Assembly: GCF_004919085.1 (NCBI RefSeq)
Contig: NZ_STGL01000001.1
Coordinates: forward strand, 186,001-250,000
Reading direction: 5' to 3'
Source of the DNA: Nocardioides sp. GY 10127
GTDB taxonomy: Bacteria; Actinomycetota; Actinomycetes; Propionibacteriales; Nocardioidaceae
DNA: 64,000 bases
Shown here: positions 8,426 to 17,466 of the stretch, one piece after another
How the letters are laid out: the number at the start of each line of letters is the position of its first letter
Numbering within the stretch: the stretch's first letter is position 1
The notes under the pieces: generated by a model
Seen by the model: the letters and a program-made list of their open reading frames with translations, nothing else
What the model was told of the DNA's origin: nothing
Databases searched by the model: none
Made by a program: the position numbers and the translations under genes

Positions 8426-9258
8426 AGGACCGAGGCCTCGTCCACGGAGAGCCCGGCGTTCGGCTTCTTGCGCTCGCGCCGGCGGTCGTTGAACCGGGCG
8501 ATGACCTCGGCGACGAGGAAGAGCGCCACCATCGGCACGGCCATGAACGACATGGTGAACGGGTCGGAGGAGGGCGTGGCCGCCGCGGCGAAGACGAAGA
8601 CGCCGACGATGATCCACGACCGGTACTGGCCCAGCTGCTTGCCCTTGACGATCCCGGCCAGGTTCAGCAGGACCACGAACACGGGGATCTCGAAGGCGAT
8701 CCCGAACACCAGCAGCGTCCTGGTGAAGAACTGCAGGTAGTCGTTGAAGTCGTTGATGTTGACGATGCCCTCGGGGTTGAACCCGATGAGGATCTCCAGA
8801 CCCTTGGGCAGCGTCACGTAGCCCAGGACGAGACCGACGGCGAACAGCGGCGTCGCGACCGCGGCGAAGACCCGCGTCCACTTGCGCTCGTGGGGGTGCA
8901 GGCCTGGGAGGATGAAGGCCCAGACCTGGTAGAGCCACACAGGGCTCGTGACGACGAGTGCCGCGAAGCCGCACAGCTTCAGGTAGAGCATCAGGCCGCC
9001 GCCGGCTCCGGTGGTGGTCGCGATGCTGGTCCCCGCGGGCAGGGCCGCCTGGGCCTGCTCGTAGGGGCCGTAGACGAACGCGTAGAGCTGGTCGAAGAAG
9101 AACAGCGCCACGACGACGGCGACGATCAGGGTCAGGGTCACCCGGAGCACCCGCGCACGAAGCTCGCGCAGGTGGTCCGAGAGTGCCATCCGGCCGTCGT
9201 CACCGACGCCGTGGACCGGCTTGACCGAGAAGAGAGCGATGAGTCCCTTGAGGTACAC
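8422..9258 (-). CDS. tatC: Twin-arginine translocase subunit TatC
   Basis: A 278-aa TatC, the multispanning receptor of the twin-arginine translocation pathway that exports folded proteins. The conserved start of the family is visible (MALSDHLRELRARVLR, about 24-39), then six hydrophobic segments with the FxFxxxLYxF-like first periplasmic loop and the conserved PxWLYQVWAFILPGLHPHERK stretch. The start is a GTG about 20 nt downstream of tatA, in an operon with it. The unknown gene that follows overlaps the stop. Confidence 0.95.
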   Translation of the reverse strand: MYLKGLIALFSVKPVHGVGDDGRMALSDHLRELRARVLRVTLTLIVAVVVALFFFDQLYAFVYGPYEQAQAALPAGTSIATTTGAGGGLMLYLKLCGFAALVVTSPVWLYQVWAFILPGLHPHERKWTRVFAAVATPLFAVGLVLGYVTLPKGLEILIGFNPEGIVNINDFNDYLQFFTRTLLVFGIAFEIPVFVVLLNLAGIVKGKQLGQYRSWIIVGVFVFAAAATPSSDPFTMSFMAVPMVALFLVAEVIARFNDRRRERKKPNAGLSVDEASVL

Positions 9259-9279
9259 GGGCGTGGTCGGGGCCCGGCG

Positions 9280-9555
9280 TCAGTGGGTGTTCTTGTCGGT
9301 GTTCTCCTCGCGCACCACCGAGGTCTGCTCGGCCGTGGTCGAGGGCAGCTCGGAGGCGGTGCCGGTGGTCGTCTCGGCGGTCGACTCGTCCTTGCCGTCC
9401 TCCTTGAGGGCCTTCGTCTCGGCCTTGAAGATGCGGAGGGCCTGGCCGGTGCTGCGCGCGAGGTCAGGGAGCTTGGCGGCGCCGAAGACCAGGATCACGA
9501 TCACGAGGATGACGATCCACTCAGAACCCTGAGGCATGGCGAGGAAGGGGGTCAT
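9280..9555 (-). CDS. tatA: Twin-arginine translocase subunit TatA
   Basis: A 91-aa TatA/E protein with a single N-terminal membrane helix (WIVILVIVILVFGAAKLPDLA, the FGxxKLPxLA hallmark) followed by an amphipathic helix and a charged, Thr/Glu-rich disordered tail. It oligomerises to form the Tat pore together with TatC. The start at 9555 is an ATG preceded by GAAGG-type Shine-Dalgarno bases; a second ATG seven codons in is also possible. It is first of a tatA-tatC-unknown operon downstream of pafC. Confidence 0.95.
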   Translation of the reverse strand: MTPFLAMPQGSEWIVILVIVILVFGAAKLPDLARSTGQALRIFKAETKALKEDGKDESTAETTTGTASELPSTTAEQTSVVREENTDKNTH

Positions 9556-9648
9556 GGTGCTGGTTCTGCCTTCGTGTAGAGGTCATGGGAGCGGCCGCTG
9601 GACGCCGTCGCACCCTCTGGAGGTCACAGCATCGCAGCCCAGCCCATG

Positions 9649-10644
9649 CTACGCCTGTGAGTCGTAGAGCCCGAGGGTGTCCCGTGCCACCGCGAGCAAC
9701 GTCTCGTTGAACTCCGAGGGTCGCTCCACCACGGCGTGCGGAGCGAGACGCAGCAGCAGGCGCACGAGCCAGGCGTCGTCGGCGACGGCTAGGTCGGCCA
9801 GCAGGTCGTCGCCGTCCTCGCGCACGGACGTCACGTCGTAGTACTCCACCACCCACCGCGCCGGCGGGTGCAGCCGCAGGGTGACGGTGGTCGCCTTCTC
9901 CGGGGGCAGGACGCCGTGCGACAGGTCGCGCGGCGGAGCCGGCTCCGTCTGGACCGGTGTGTCGAGCACCTCGGCCGACTCGATCCGGTCCAGCCGGAAC
10001 AGTCGCGGCCCGCCGGCGGTGTGGCACCAGGCGTCCAGGTACTGCCACTGGTCGCTGGTGACCACGCCGCGCGGGTCCACGACCCGGTGCGACATCTCGT
10101 CGCGCGAGGGGACGAAGTAGGCGAGTCGGACCTGTCGGCGCTCGGCGACGGCCCGCTCCAGGCGCTCGGCGAGGTCCGAGTGGTCGGCGCGGGCCGGTGC
10201 CGTGCCCAGCTCGATCCGCGCAGCTGCCCCGCCCTCGGCGGCGGAGGCCTCGATCTTGGCCAGGGCGCGGTCGACGACGGGCCGGGTCTCCGCGTCGGCG
10301 GAGTCCCGCAGGGCGCGGAGCGCGACGAGCACGGCGCTGGCCTCGGTGCTGGACAGACGCAGCGGACGGGCGAGGTAGTCGGCGTTCGAGACGCGGACGA
10401 CGCCGTCGCCGGCGTCCCCCTCGAGGGCGTCGAGGTCGACGTCGATGAGGTCGTCGGGGAGCCCGCCGGGCAGACCGCACATCAGCAGGACCTTGAGGTC
10501 GCCGACGAGCTGGGCGGAGGGCACGCCGAGGTCGCGGGCGGCCTCCTCGAGGCGGACCTCGTCGCGGGAGTGGAGGTACGGGACGAGGGCGAGCAGCCGC
10601 GCCACCTGGTCGCGGGCGCCCGCGGGGACGCTCTGCTGGGTCAC
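9649..10644 (-). CDS. pafC: WYL-domain regulator PafC
   Basis: A 331-aa transcriptional regulator with an N-terminal winged helix, a WYL domain (the stretch around VVTSDQWQYLDAWCHTAGGPRLFRLDRI) and a C-terminal WCX extension. With PafB it forms the PafBC activator of the LexA-independent DNA-damage response known from mycobacteria. The start is the GTG at 10644, which overlaps the pafB stop (GTGA). That makes the true protein much shorter than the longest open frame. It is co-transcribed with pafB. Confidence 0.93.
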   Translation of the reverse strand: MTQQSVPAGARDQVARLLALVPYLHSRDEVRLEEAARDLGVPSAQLVGDLKVLLMCGLPGGLPDDLIDVDLDALEGDAGDGVVRVSNADYLARPLRLSSTEASAVLVALRALRDSADAETRPVVDRALAKIEASAAEGGAAARIELGTAPARADHSDLAERLERAVAERRQVRLAYFVPSRDEMSHRVVDPRGVVTSDQWQYLDAWCHTAGGPRLFRLDRIESAEVLDTPVQTEPAPPRDLSHGVLPPEKATTVTLRLHPPARWVVEYYDVTSVREDGDDLLADLAVADDAWLVRLLLRLAPHAVVERPSEFNETLLAVARDTLGLYDSQA

Positions 10645-11630
10645 GGACGGGCTCCTCGGGTCGGGGTGGCGAGGACGGCGGCGAGGCGGCCGCGGACCTG
10701 CTCGCGCAGCTCGGTGGGGGCTTCGACGAGGACGTCGGCGCCGTGGGCGAGCACCTCGTCGGCCAGGCCGGGCCCGGTGCGGGTGACGCGCAGGCGTGAC
10801 CAGCCGGGGGTCCCGTCCGGCCCCTCGACGTCCGCCGCCAGGACCTCCGCGCCGCGGCGCAGCAGGTGGCCGGCGTCCGCCCTGACCAGGAGCTGGGCGT
10901 GGACGGTGGTGGGCTCCGGCGCGAGCCGGCGGATCATCGCCCGGACGTCGGTGCCCTCGGGCACGTGGTACGCCCCGGCGCGGCCGAGCTTGCGGGGCTT
11001 GCCCTGGACGCGGGAGAGCCGGAAGATCCGCTCCTCGCCGCGGTCGGTGTCGAGACCGACGACGTACCAGCGTCCCGCGTACCTCCCCACGCCCCAGGGC
11101 TGGAGGTTGCGGCGGGTGACCTGGGTGCTGCCGGCGCGGCGGTAGTCGAAGCGGACGGCACAGCGCTCCTGGACCGCCTCCCAGAACACCTCGAAGCCGG
11201 GCTCGTCGGCGGACAGGCTCGGCTGGACCAGGTCGAGGGCGGAGGTGTCGAGCTCGACGCCCAAGGCAGCCAGCTTGCGCACGGCGGTGGTCGCGACGTC
11301 CGCGAGCCTGGCGTTCTGCCACACACGCGTGGCAAGCCCGATGACGGCGGCCTCCTCGGCGGTCAGCTCGACCGGAGGCAGGGCGAGCGCGTCGGCGACG
11401 ATGCGGTACCCGGGCTCGTCGTCGAAGAGCGGGTCCAGGGTGCCGACCTCGATCGGGACGCCGAGGCTGCGCAGCTCCTCCTTGTCGCGCTCGAAGGTCC
11501 GCTCGAACCCCTCGTCCGGGGAGTCCGGGTACAGGAGCTCGCGGATGCGCGACTTCGGGACGTAGCGACGCTGGACGAGCAGCATGATGAGCAGGTTCAG
11601 CAGGCGCTCGCTCTTGCGGCCGGTGGACAT
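10641..11630 (-). CDS. pafB: WYL-domain regulator PafB
   Basis: A 329-aa partner of PafC with an N-terminal HTH (KSERLLNLLIMLLVQRRYVPKSRIRELLYP) and a WYL domain (around WGVGRYAGRWYVVGLDTDRGEERIFRLSRV). The heterodimer activates DNA-repair genes; binding of single-stranded DNA by the WYL domain is the reported trigger. An AGGAGGGAG Shine-Dalgarno lies before the ATG, so this gene is leadered. It is separated from pafA by the FKBP lipoprotein gene. Confidence 0.94.
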   Translation of the reverse strand: MSTGRKSERLLNLLIMLLVQRRYVPKSRIRELLYPDSPDEGFERTFERDKEELRSLGVPIEVGTLDPLFDDEPGYRIVADALALPPVELTAEEAAVIGLATRVWQNARLADVATTAVRKLAALGVELDTSALDLVQPSLSADEPGFEVFWEAVQERCAVRFDYRRAGSTQVTRRNLQPWGVGRYAGRWYVVGLDTDRGEERIFRLSRVQGKPRKLGRAGAYHVPEGTDVRAMIRRLAPEPTTVHAQLLVRADAGHLLRRGAEVLAADVEGPDGTPGWSRLRVTRTGPGLADEVLAHGADVLVEAPTELREQVRGRLAAVLATPTRGARP

Positions 11631-11735
11631 GGGCTCCCTCCTGGCGGACCGGGTGCGCCGGGAGACGCAGACGGGTCGGGCGCGGACGCGGCAGGAGCCG
11701 ACGTCCGGGCCCGACCCGGGAAGCCTACGAGAGAC

Positions 11736-12728
11736 TCAGGAGGAGACCGCGAGGATGTCGATCACGAAGTACAGCGTGTCGTCGCCCTCGATGCCGGCGC
11801 TGGAGTTGCCGGACTTGCCGTAACCCTTGCCCGGCGGGATCTGGAGCCAGACCCGGCTGCCGACGGTGACGCCCTCGAGGCCCTCGACCCAGCCGTCGAT
11901 GAGGGAGCCCTCGGCGATCTGGAACGCGGCCGGGGTGCCGTCGAAGCTGGAGTCGAACGCGTCGTCCGCGCCGTAGACCTGGCCGAGGTAGTTGGCCATC
12001 ACGGTGTCGCCCTTCTTGATGGCCTCACCGTCGCCCTCGATGATCGTGTCGACCTCGAGCTTGCCGGTCGGCTCCGGGACGTCGGTGAAGTCCATGGCGG
12101 TGGGGACGCCGTCGTCGTCGAGGGTCAGGCCGGGGAGCCAGCCGGACGCCTCGGTGTCGAACGCCTGGTCGCTCATGTCGGCCTGCGGGCCGATGACGTC
12201 GAAGATCAGGACCAGCGGGTCCTTGTTCTTCATGTTCAGGCTCGTGCTGCTGGCGGAGCCGAAGATGTCCTTGACGGTGTCGGTGACGACCACGCGCGAG
12301 CCGACGTGCTGGCCCGTGAGCGGCTCGCTCAGGGCGGCCGGGATGCCGTCGGTGGAGATGTCCAGGACCTCGGGGCTGTCCTGGTCGTAGGTGCTGTAGA
12401 CCGTCTTGCCGTTGTTGCCGTTGACGATGACGTACTGGATGAACGCCGAGCTCAGGTCGTCGCTGGTGATCTGCAGGCCGTCACCCTCGACGGTGGTCTC
12501 GTAGGCGAGGCCGTCGGCGGCGAAGTCGTCGCTGATGTCCACCTTCGGGGCGGAGCCGACGTCGCCGGTGACGGTGAGGCCGGTGAGGTCGCCGGTGTCG
12601 GCGGGGACGGAGATCGAGTCGGACGCGCTGTCGCTCGCGTCGTCGGAGTCCGACCCGCACGCGGCGAAGGCACCCATGGCGAGCACGGGCACGAGCATCA
12701 TGCGGAGCGGACGGTTGGGTCGGGACAC
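11736..12728 (-). CDS. FKBP-type peptidyl-prolyl isomerase lipoprotein
   Basis: A 330-aa secreted lipoprotein. The signal peptide ends in a lipobox with Cys24 (MGAFAAC), followed by an Asp/Ser-rich linker. Two FKBP-fold units follow: a divergent first one (about 65-185) and a more typical second one (about 205-330) containing GDTVMANYLGQVY and the ending DTLYFVIDILAV. It should catalyse proline isomerisation or act as a chaperone outside the membrane. The GTG start has GGAGGAA about 7 nt upstream. It lies between pafA and pafB, a placement seen in several actinobacterial proteasome loci. Confidence 0.9.
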   Translation of the reverse strand: MSRPNRPLRMMLVPVLAMGAFAACGSDSDDASDSASDSISVPADTGDLTGLTVTGDVGSAPKVDISDDFAADGLAYETTVEGDGLQITSDDLSSAFIQYVIVNGNNGKTVYSTYDQDSPEVLDISTDGIPAALSEPLTGQHVGSRVVVTDTVKDIFGSASSTSLNMKNKDPLVLIFDVIGPQADMSDQAFDTEASGWLPGLTLDDDGVPTAMDFTDVPEPTGKLEVDTIIEGDGEAIKKGDTVMANYLGQVYGADDAFDSSFDGTPAAFQIAEGSLIDGWVEGLEGVTVGSRVWLQIPPGKGYGKSGNSSAGIEGDDTLYFVIDILAVSS

Positions 12729-12811
12729 GCGGGTTCCTCCATGTGGCCGCCCCGAGGCGGCTAGGTCTGGCTAGACGGACCCGCCGACCCTACAGACCTC
12801 TCCTGTGCGAC

Positions 12812-14173
12812 TCACATGCCGTCTATGAGGCGCTGCACACGCTCGTCATAGGCGCGGAAGGGGTCCTTGCACAGGACGGTGCGCTGCGCCTGGTCGTTCA
12901 GCTTGAGGTGGACCCAGTCCACCGTGAAGTCACGGCGCTTCTCCTGCGCCTTGCGGATGAACTCGCCGCGCAGGCGTGCGCGGGTGTTCTGCGGCGGGAC
13001 CGACTTGGCCTCGAAGATGGCCAGGTCGTCGGTGACCCGCTCGACCTTGCCCCGCTTCTCGAGCAGGTAGTAGAGCCCGCGCCCGCGGTGGATGTCGTGG
13101 TAGGCGAGGTCGAGCTGGGCGACCCGGGCGTGGCCCAGTGGCAGCCCGTGCTTGGCCCGGTAGGCCTCGATGAGCTTCCACTTGATGACCCAGTCGATCT
13201 CGCGGTCGACGAGGCCCAGGTCGTCGCTGTCGACCGCCTTGAGCGTCCGCTCCCACAGGTCGAGGGCCCGCTCGATGACCGGGGTGGAGATCTGCCGGCG
13301 GTCGACGAAGTCGCGGGCCTTGCTCAGGTACTCCCCCTGGATCTCCAGGGCGCTGGCCTCGCGACCGTTGGCGAGGCGGACCTTGCGTCGGCCGGTGACG
13401 TCGTGGCTGATCTCGCGGATGGCCCGGATCGGGTTCTCGAGGGTGAGGTCGCGCATCACGACGTCCTCCTCGATCATCCGGAGGACGAGGTCACAGCTGG
13501 CCACCTTGAGCATCGTGGTGGTCTCGCTCATGTTGGAGTCGCCGACGATGACGTGGAGGCGGCGGTACTTCTCGGCGTCCGCGTGCGGCTCGTCGCGGGT
13601 GTTGATGATCGGGCGGCTGCGCGTGGTCGCGCTGCTCACGCCCTCCCAGATGTGCTCGGCCCGCTGGCTCACGCTGAAGCCGGCACCCCGCGGCGTCTGC
13701 GTCACCTTGCCCGCGCCGACGATGATTTGGCGGGTGACCAGGAACGGGATGAGGACGTCGGCCAGCTTGCTGAACTCCCCGCTGCGACTGACCAGGTAGT
13801 TCTCGTGGCAGCCGTAGGAGTTGCCCGCCGAGTCGGTGTTGTTCTTGAAGAGGTAGATCTCCCCGGCGATGCCCTCGTCGTGCAGCCGCTGCTCGGCGTC
13901 CGCGAGCAGGCCCTCCAGCACCCGCTCCCCCGCCTTGTCGTGCGTGACGAGCTCGGTGATGTCGTCGCACTCCGGCGTCGCGTACTCCGGGTGGCTCCCG
14001 ACGTCGAGGTACAGGCGTGCGCCGTTGCGGAGGAAGACGTTGCTGCTCCGCCCCCAGCTGACGACCTTGCGGAAGAGGTAGCGCGCCACCTCGTCCGGGC
14101 TCAACCGGCGCTGCCCCTTGAACGTGCAGGTGACGCCGTACTCGTTCTCGATGCCGAAGATGCGCCGGTCCAT
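12812..14173 (-). CDS. pafA: Pup-protein ligase PafA
   Basis: A 453-aa ligase that joins Pup through its C-terminal glutamate to lysines of substrate proteins, using ATP. The glutamine-synthetase-like fold begins with [16 protein letters not shown] (catalytic Glu at residue 9), and the family blocks [15 protein letters not shown] and [17 protein letters not shown] are intact. It is a paralogue of Dop in the same window. A -10 (TAGTGT at 14180-14185, minus strand) lies 6 nt before the ATG, giving a leaderless message of its own, separate from prcA. Confidence 0.97.
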   Translation of the reverse strand: MDRRIFGIENEYGVTCTFKGQRRLSPDEVARYLFRKVVSWGRSSNVFLRNGARLYLDVGSHPEYATPECDDITELVTHDKAGERVLEGLLADAEQRLHDEGIAGEIYLFKNNTDSAGNSYGCHENYLVSRSGEFSKLADVLIPFLVTRQIIVGAGKVTQTPRGAGFSVSQRAEHIWEGVSSATTRSRPIINTRDEPHADAEKYRRLHVIVGDSNMSETTTMLKVASCDLVLRMIEEDVVMRDLTLENPIRAIREISHDVTGRRKVRLANGREASALEIQGEYLSKARDFVDRRQISTPVIERALDLWERTLKAVDSDDLGLVDREIDWVIKWKLIEAYRAKHGLPLGHARVAQLDLAYHDIHRGRGLYYLLEKRGKVERVTDDLAIFEAKSVPPQNTRARLRGEFIRKAQEKRRDFTVDWVHLKLNDQAQRTVLCKDPFRAYDERVQRLIDGM

Positions 14174-14225
14174 GACCGCACACTACGCCGGTCTTCTGCG
14201 GGTGCGGGGAGGTTCGGGGTGGGGG

Positions 14226-15269
14226 TCATTGATCGGGTTTGGTCACCAACCCGCGCTTGGCGACGGATGTGGACCTGGTTCCTGACCAATCGTCGAACCC
14301 ACCGAGCCGGCGCCAGCGCTGGATGACACGGCCGTAGCCCGCTCCGTACATGGAGTTGTCCACCAGTCTTCGCCAGGCCGCCTCCCGCGCCGGGTCCGGC
14401 TTCCGCTGCAACGCCCGGTCGATGTCGTCGAGCACGGCGTGCGGCCGGTTGAGGAGGTCGTCGAGGACGTAGCCGCGTCGGTCGACCTTCCTCTGGAGGA
14501 GACGCTCCCGACGGAGGTCGCGGCGGTGCTGGGCCTCGCCACGATGGCCTCCGCCGTCGTACTCGTGAGCGCTGGGCGCACCGTCGAGGAGCAGGTCGAC
14601 GCGTCCGAGGAAACGCCCCTCGTCGTAGAGCTCCACCTGCGGGGTCACCGAGGCGCCGGCGACGTGGTGGAGCAGTCGCAGCAGCGTCTCCCCGGGAGAC
14701 TCGGCGCGGGGGTCGGACAGCTCCCAGGCGCGCTTGAGCTGACGGACGCCCGGTCGCCCGCTCTCCAGGACCGGGCGGATCGACTCCTCGGTCACGTGCC
14801 CCAGCCGCCGAGCGCTGTCGGCCAGGATGACCAGGTCGATCGTCCCGAGGTCCCGGGCTGCGCGCAGGAGGATCTCCGCCGGGTGGTCGACTGGAACCGG
14901 CGCACCCCGGACCGACGCCGGCAGGACCTCCTCGTGCAGGTGCGAGCGGCGTAGCCGGGAACAGATGAGCCCGGGCCGACGCGGCCGAGGGTCGCGGTCG
15001 CCCACCGAGGCGAACACCGGCGGCACGTCCGGCAGCTTCGGCAGGCTCCAGCCCAGGACTGCCGCAGCGGTCACGTGAGTGAAGGTCGCGCCCGGAGGCA
15101 GGACCAGGAGGAGCGCCCGGAGGTCGTCGATCAGTCTGCAACGGGGGTCGTCACGGACGCCGGGCGCAGGTCGTTCGACGTAGACGCCGTGCGCGACGCG
15201 GCGGTGGGTGCTGAGCGGCCGTTGGCCGCGGACGACCCCGGGTCGCGAGGAGGACTGGTGCTTGGACAC
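14226..15269 (-). CDS. AbiEi antitoxin-like / DUF559 nuclease-fold protein
   Basis: A 347-aa protein of a common actinobacterial family. The N-terminal part resembles AbiEi-type winged-helix antitoxins, and the C-terminal part resembles a VSR/DUF559 endonuclease fold (SPGETLLRLLHH, FLGRVDLLLD, EYDGGGH near residue 240). Neither a toxin partner (AbiEii) nor any linked defence gene is nearby. It interrupts the usual prcA-pafA adjacency. Its last ~25 residues (GTRSTSVAKRGLVTKPDQ region) are read from an intergenic repeat pair, so the original stop was probably earlier. Function is unknown; both domain calls are from motif resemblance. Confidence 0.75.
   Translation of the reverse strand: MSKHQSSSRPGVVRGQRPLSTHRRVAHGVYVERPAPGVRDDPRCRLIDDLRALLLVLPPGATFTHVTAAAVLGWSLPKLPDVPPVFASVGDRDPRPRRPGLICSRLRRSHLHEEVLPASVRGAPVPVDHPAEILLRAARDLGTIDLVILADSARRLGHVTEESIRPVLESGRPGVRQLKRAWELSDPRAESPGETLLRLLHHVAGASVTPQVELYDEGRFLGRVDLLLDGAPSAHEYDGGGHRGEAQHRRDLRRERLLQRKVDRRGYVLDDLLNRPHAVLDDIDRALQRKPDPAREAAWRRLVDNSMYGAGYGRVIQRWRRLGGFDDWSGTRSTSVAKRGLVTKPDQ
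14236..14292. repeat. Repeat pair, one copy decayed, inside CDS end
   Basis: The forward copy centred on 14244 is intact. The reverse partner at 14284 is decayed to TTCCTGACCAA but sits at exactly the expected 40-bp spacing. Both fall inside the last codons of the AbiEi-like gene, the only case in the window where the element is translated. Confidence 0.85.
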
Positions 15270-15388
15270 GGACCCACAGTGCGGCCGCTGAGGGTGGCCG
15301 GAGGATCAGCTCTATTGAGGGCTGGAGAACCGCTCGCGCGCACCGCCCTGTGAGGGATTGGTGGCGCACGGTGTCGGCGCACGGCACC

Positions 15389-15447
15389 GGGTTTGGTCAC
15401 CAACCATGGCCGGAGCGGCCTCTCGAGCATGGTTGGTGACCAAACCT
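15389..15447. repeat. Inverted repeat pair
   Basis: Forward copy centred on 15398 and reverse copy on 15438 (40 bp). The arms extend to GGTTTGGTCACCAACCATG and its complement. It lies 8 nt behind the prcA stop and upstream of the AbiEi-like gene. Confidence 0.92.
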
Positions 15448-15454
15448 GTGGGAC

Positions 15455-16195
15455 TCAGGCCGGCGGCGCCACCGGCGGCTCGTCGGAGTCCGGAGCAGCG
15501 GGGGCAGCCAGCAGGGTCTCGAGCCGGGCTGGGCTGAGGCGGATGAACTTCCGCGGCTGGACCCGCGTCCGGTCCAGGACAGCCACCTCGAGCGCAGAGC
15601 CCGCGATGGTCCGGTCCTCGGACTCCGAGTGCCCCAGCGCGCTGACGGCCAGCCGGAGAGCCGCCTCCAGCGTCATGCCGCTCGTGAAGCGCTCCTGGAG
15701 GTACCCGCCCACGACGTCCGACGCCCCGCCCATCACGGCGTAGCCGTGCTCGTCGGCGACCTGACCGTCGTACGTCAGTCGGTAGATCTGGTCCTCGTCG
15801 CTGCTCTCACCGATCTCGGCGACGAAGATCTCGACCTCGTACGGCTTCTCGCCGCCGCTGGAGAAGATGGTCCCCAGCGTCTGGGCGTAGGCGTTCGCGA
15901 GCCCGCGGCCGGTGACGTCGCGCCGGTCGTAGGCGTAGCCCCGCATGTCAGCGAGCCGGACACCCGCGATACGGAGGTTCTCGAACTCGTTGTAGCGGCC
16001 GACCGCGGCGAACGCGATCCGGTCGTAGATCTCCGAGACCTTGTGCAGCGCCTGCGAGGGGTTCTCGGTGGCGAACAGGACGCCGTCGGCGTACTGCACG
16101 GCCACGACGGAGCGTCCACGCGCGATGCCCTTCCGGGCGAAGTCCGCCCGGTCCTTCATCAGCTGCTCGGGCGAGACGTAGAACGGTGTGCTCAT
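15455..16195 (-). CDS. prcA: 20S proteasome alpha subunit
   Basis: A 246-aa alpha-type subunit forming the outer rings of the 20S core. The N-terminal gate helix begins [34 protein letters not shown], and there is no propeptide or catalytic N-terminal Thr, as expected. The C-terminal tail is Pro/Ala rich. Its ATG overlaps the prcB stop by 4 nt (ATGA), so the pup-prcB-prcA genes form one tightly coupled unit. It acts in the cytoplasm, where it accepts the HbYX-like tail of the Arc ATPase. Confidence 0.97.
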   Translation of the reverse strand: MSTPFYVSPEQLMKDRADFARKGIARGRSVVAVQYADGVLFATENPSQALHKVSEIYDRIAFAAVGRYNEFENLRIAGVRLADMRGYAYDRRDVTGRGLANAYAQTLGTIFSSGGEKPYEVEIFVAEIGESSDEDQIYRLTYDGQVADEHGYAVMGGASDVVGGYLQERFTSGMTLEAALRLAVSALGHSESEDRTIAGSALEVAVLDRTRVQPRKFIRLSPARLETLLAAPAAPDSDEPPVAPPA

Positions 16196-17058
16196 GCGAG
16201 GCCTCCCTCGGACGCGCCGGGCAGGTCAAGGGGAGCCACCGGACCGTCGGGGCGCCCCATCCGGCCGGCGATCACCCGGTCGGCCGTCGCGGCCACCACC
16301 TCGGCGTCCACCCGATGTCCACCCTCGGCCGTGACGACGTGCACGATCGGGAAGATCCGGCGACCGACGTCGGGTCCACCGGTGGCCGAGTCGTCGTCGG
16401 CGGCGTCGTACAGCGCCTGGACGGCCACGGTGACGGCGTCGTCCACGCCGAGGTCGGGGCGGTAGAGCTTCTTCAGCGACCCGCGGGCGAACAGCGAGCC
16501 GGAACCGACGGCGTGGAAGCCGGTCTCCTCGTAGCGTCCACCCGTGACGTCGAACGAGAAGATCCGCCCGCGGGCCGCGCGCAGGTCGTAGCCGACGAAC
16601 AGGGGGACGACGGCCAGGCCCTGCATGGCCATGCCCAGGTTGGCCCGGATGATGCCGGCCAGGCGGTTGGCCTTGCCGTCGAAGGAGAGGGTGGTGCCCT
16701 CGATCTTCTCGTAGTGCTCGAGCTCGGTCTGGAAGAGACGGATCATCTCCACGGCCAGGCCGGCCGTGCCGGCGATGCCCGCCGCCGAGTACTCGTCGGT
16801 CGGGAAGACCTTCTCGATGTCCCGTGACGCGATCAGGTTGCCCATGGTGGCGCGGCGGTCACCGGCGAGCAGGACGCCCCCCGGGAACGTCATGGCCACG
16901 ATGGTCGTGCCGTGGGGCGCCAGGTCGCCGGCGTTGCCCCTCGGCAGGGTGCGGCGGCCCGGTAGCAGGTCGGGCGCCTGGGCGGCGATGAAGTCGGCGA
17001 AGGAAGCCGTGCCGGGCTGCAGGAACGCAGCAGGCAGGCGCGGGTCGTCCGGGATCAC
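16192..17058 (-). CDS. prcB: 20S proteasome beta subunit (precursor)
   Basis: A 288-aa catalytic subunit with a ~50-residue propeptide. Autocleavage before Thr51 ([10 protein letters not shown]) would expose the nucleophile, and the supporting Asp and Lys are seen in GDRRAT and downstream. It forms the inner heptameric rings that hydrolyse pupylated proteins. The ATG overlaps the pup stop and its own stop overlaps prcA, so the stoichiometry is probably set by coupled translation. Confidence 0.97.
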   Translation of the reverse strand: MIPDDPRLPAAFLQPGTASFADFIAAQAPDLLPGRRTLPRGNAGDLAPHGTTIVAMTFPGGVLLAGDRRATMGNLIASRDIEKVFPTDEYSAAGIAGTAGLAVEMIRLFQTELEHYEKIEGTTLSFDGKANRLAGIIRANLGMAMQGLAVVPLFVGYDLRAARGRIFSFDVTGGRYEETGFHAVGSGSLFARGSLKKLYRPDLGVDDAVTVAVQALYDAADDDSATGGPDVGRRIFPIVHVVTAEGGHRVDAEVVAATADRVIAGRMGRPDGPVAPLDLPGASEGGLA

Positions 17059-17252
17059 TGGCCGCCCTTCTGGATGAAGGACTTCACGAACTCCTCGGCG
17101 TTCGACTCCAGGACGTCGTCGATCTCGTCCAGCAGGTCGTCCACCTCGTTGTCGAGGGCGTCCTTCCGCTCCGCGGCGTCCGTCTCTGCCGTGGCCTCCG
17201 TGGTCTCCTCGACCTCCGAGCCCTTGCGCGGCTGCTTGTGCTCCTGTGCCAT
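17055..17252 (-). CDS. pup: Prokaryotic ubiquitin-like protein Pup
   Basis: A 65-aa intrinsically disordered modifier ending in Gly-Gly-Gln ([11 protein letters not shown]). The terminal Gln must be deamidated by Dop before PafA can ligate it. The central region [21 protein letters not shown] is the Arc-binding coiled-coil segment. The message is probably leaderless (TAGGGT 6 nt before the ATG). Three tandem repeats separate it from dop. Confidence 0.98.
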   Translation of the reverse strand: MAQEHKQPRKGSEVEETTEATAETDAAERKDALDNEVDDLLDEIDDVLESNAEEFVKSFIQKGGQ

Positions 17253-17258
17253 GAACCG

Positions 17259-17264
17259 ACCCTA
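17259..17264 (-). promoter_or_regulatory. -10 element of pup-prcB-prcA
   Basis: ACCCTA on the plus strand (TAGGGT as read) ends 6 nt before the pup ATG. This makes pup the first codon of a leaderless polycistronic message. Confidence 0.6.
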
Positions 17265-17330
17265 TCCCTCTGGCTGAGGAATCAGGAGGACAAGTGGACG
17301 GGATCTGGGCCGGTTCGTCGTGGGCGAACA

Positions 17331-17432
17331 GCGTTTGGTCACCAACGTCGTCCCTGCGGCGTCTCGGCTCGACGTTTGGTCACCAACCCTGCGCTTCGGG
17401 CCGGCCGTGGCGACGTTTGGTCACCAACCTGC
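17331..17432. repeat. Three-copy tandem array, 41-bp period
   Basis: Three forward copies centred on 17340, 17381 and 17422, exactly 41 bp apart, between the dop 3' end and the pup promoter. The arrangement matches the five-copy array at 7.8 kb, which also follows a minus-strand gene that is co-directional with the next. Confidence 0.92.
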
Positions 17433-17466
17433 GCAGACGACGGCCAGCCCGCCGCCCGCCGACCCG

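Noticed and set aside
9649..11322. 557-aa version of PafC
   Set aside because: The upstream part is a shadow of pafB; the GTG at 10644 overlaps the pafB stop as expected for the operon.
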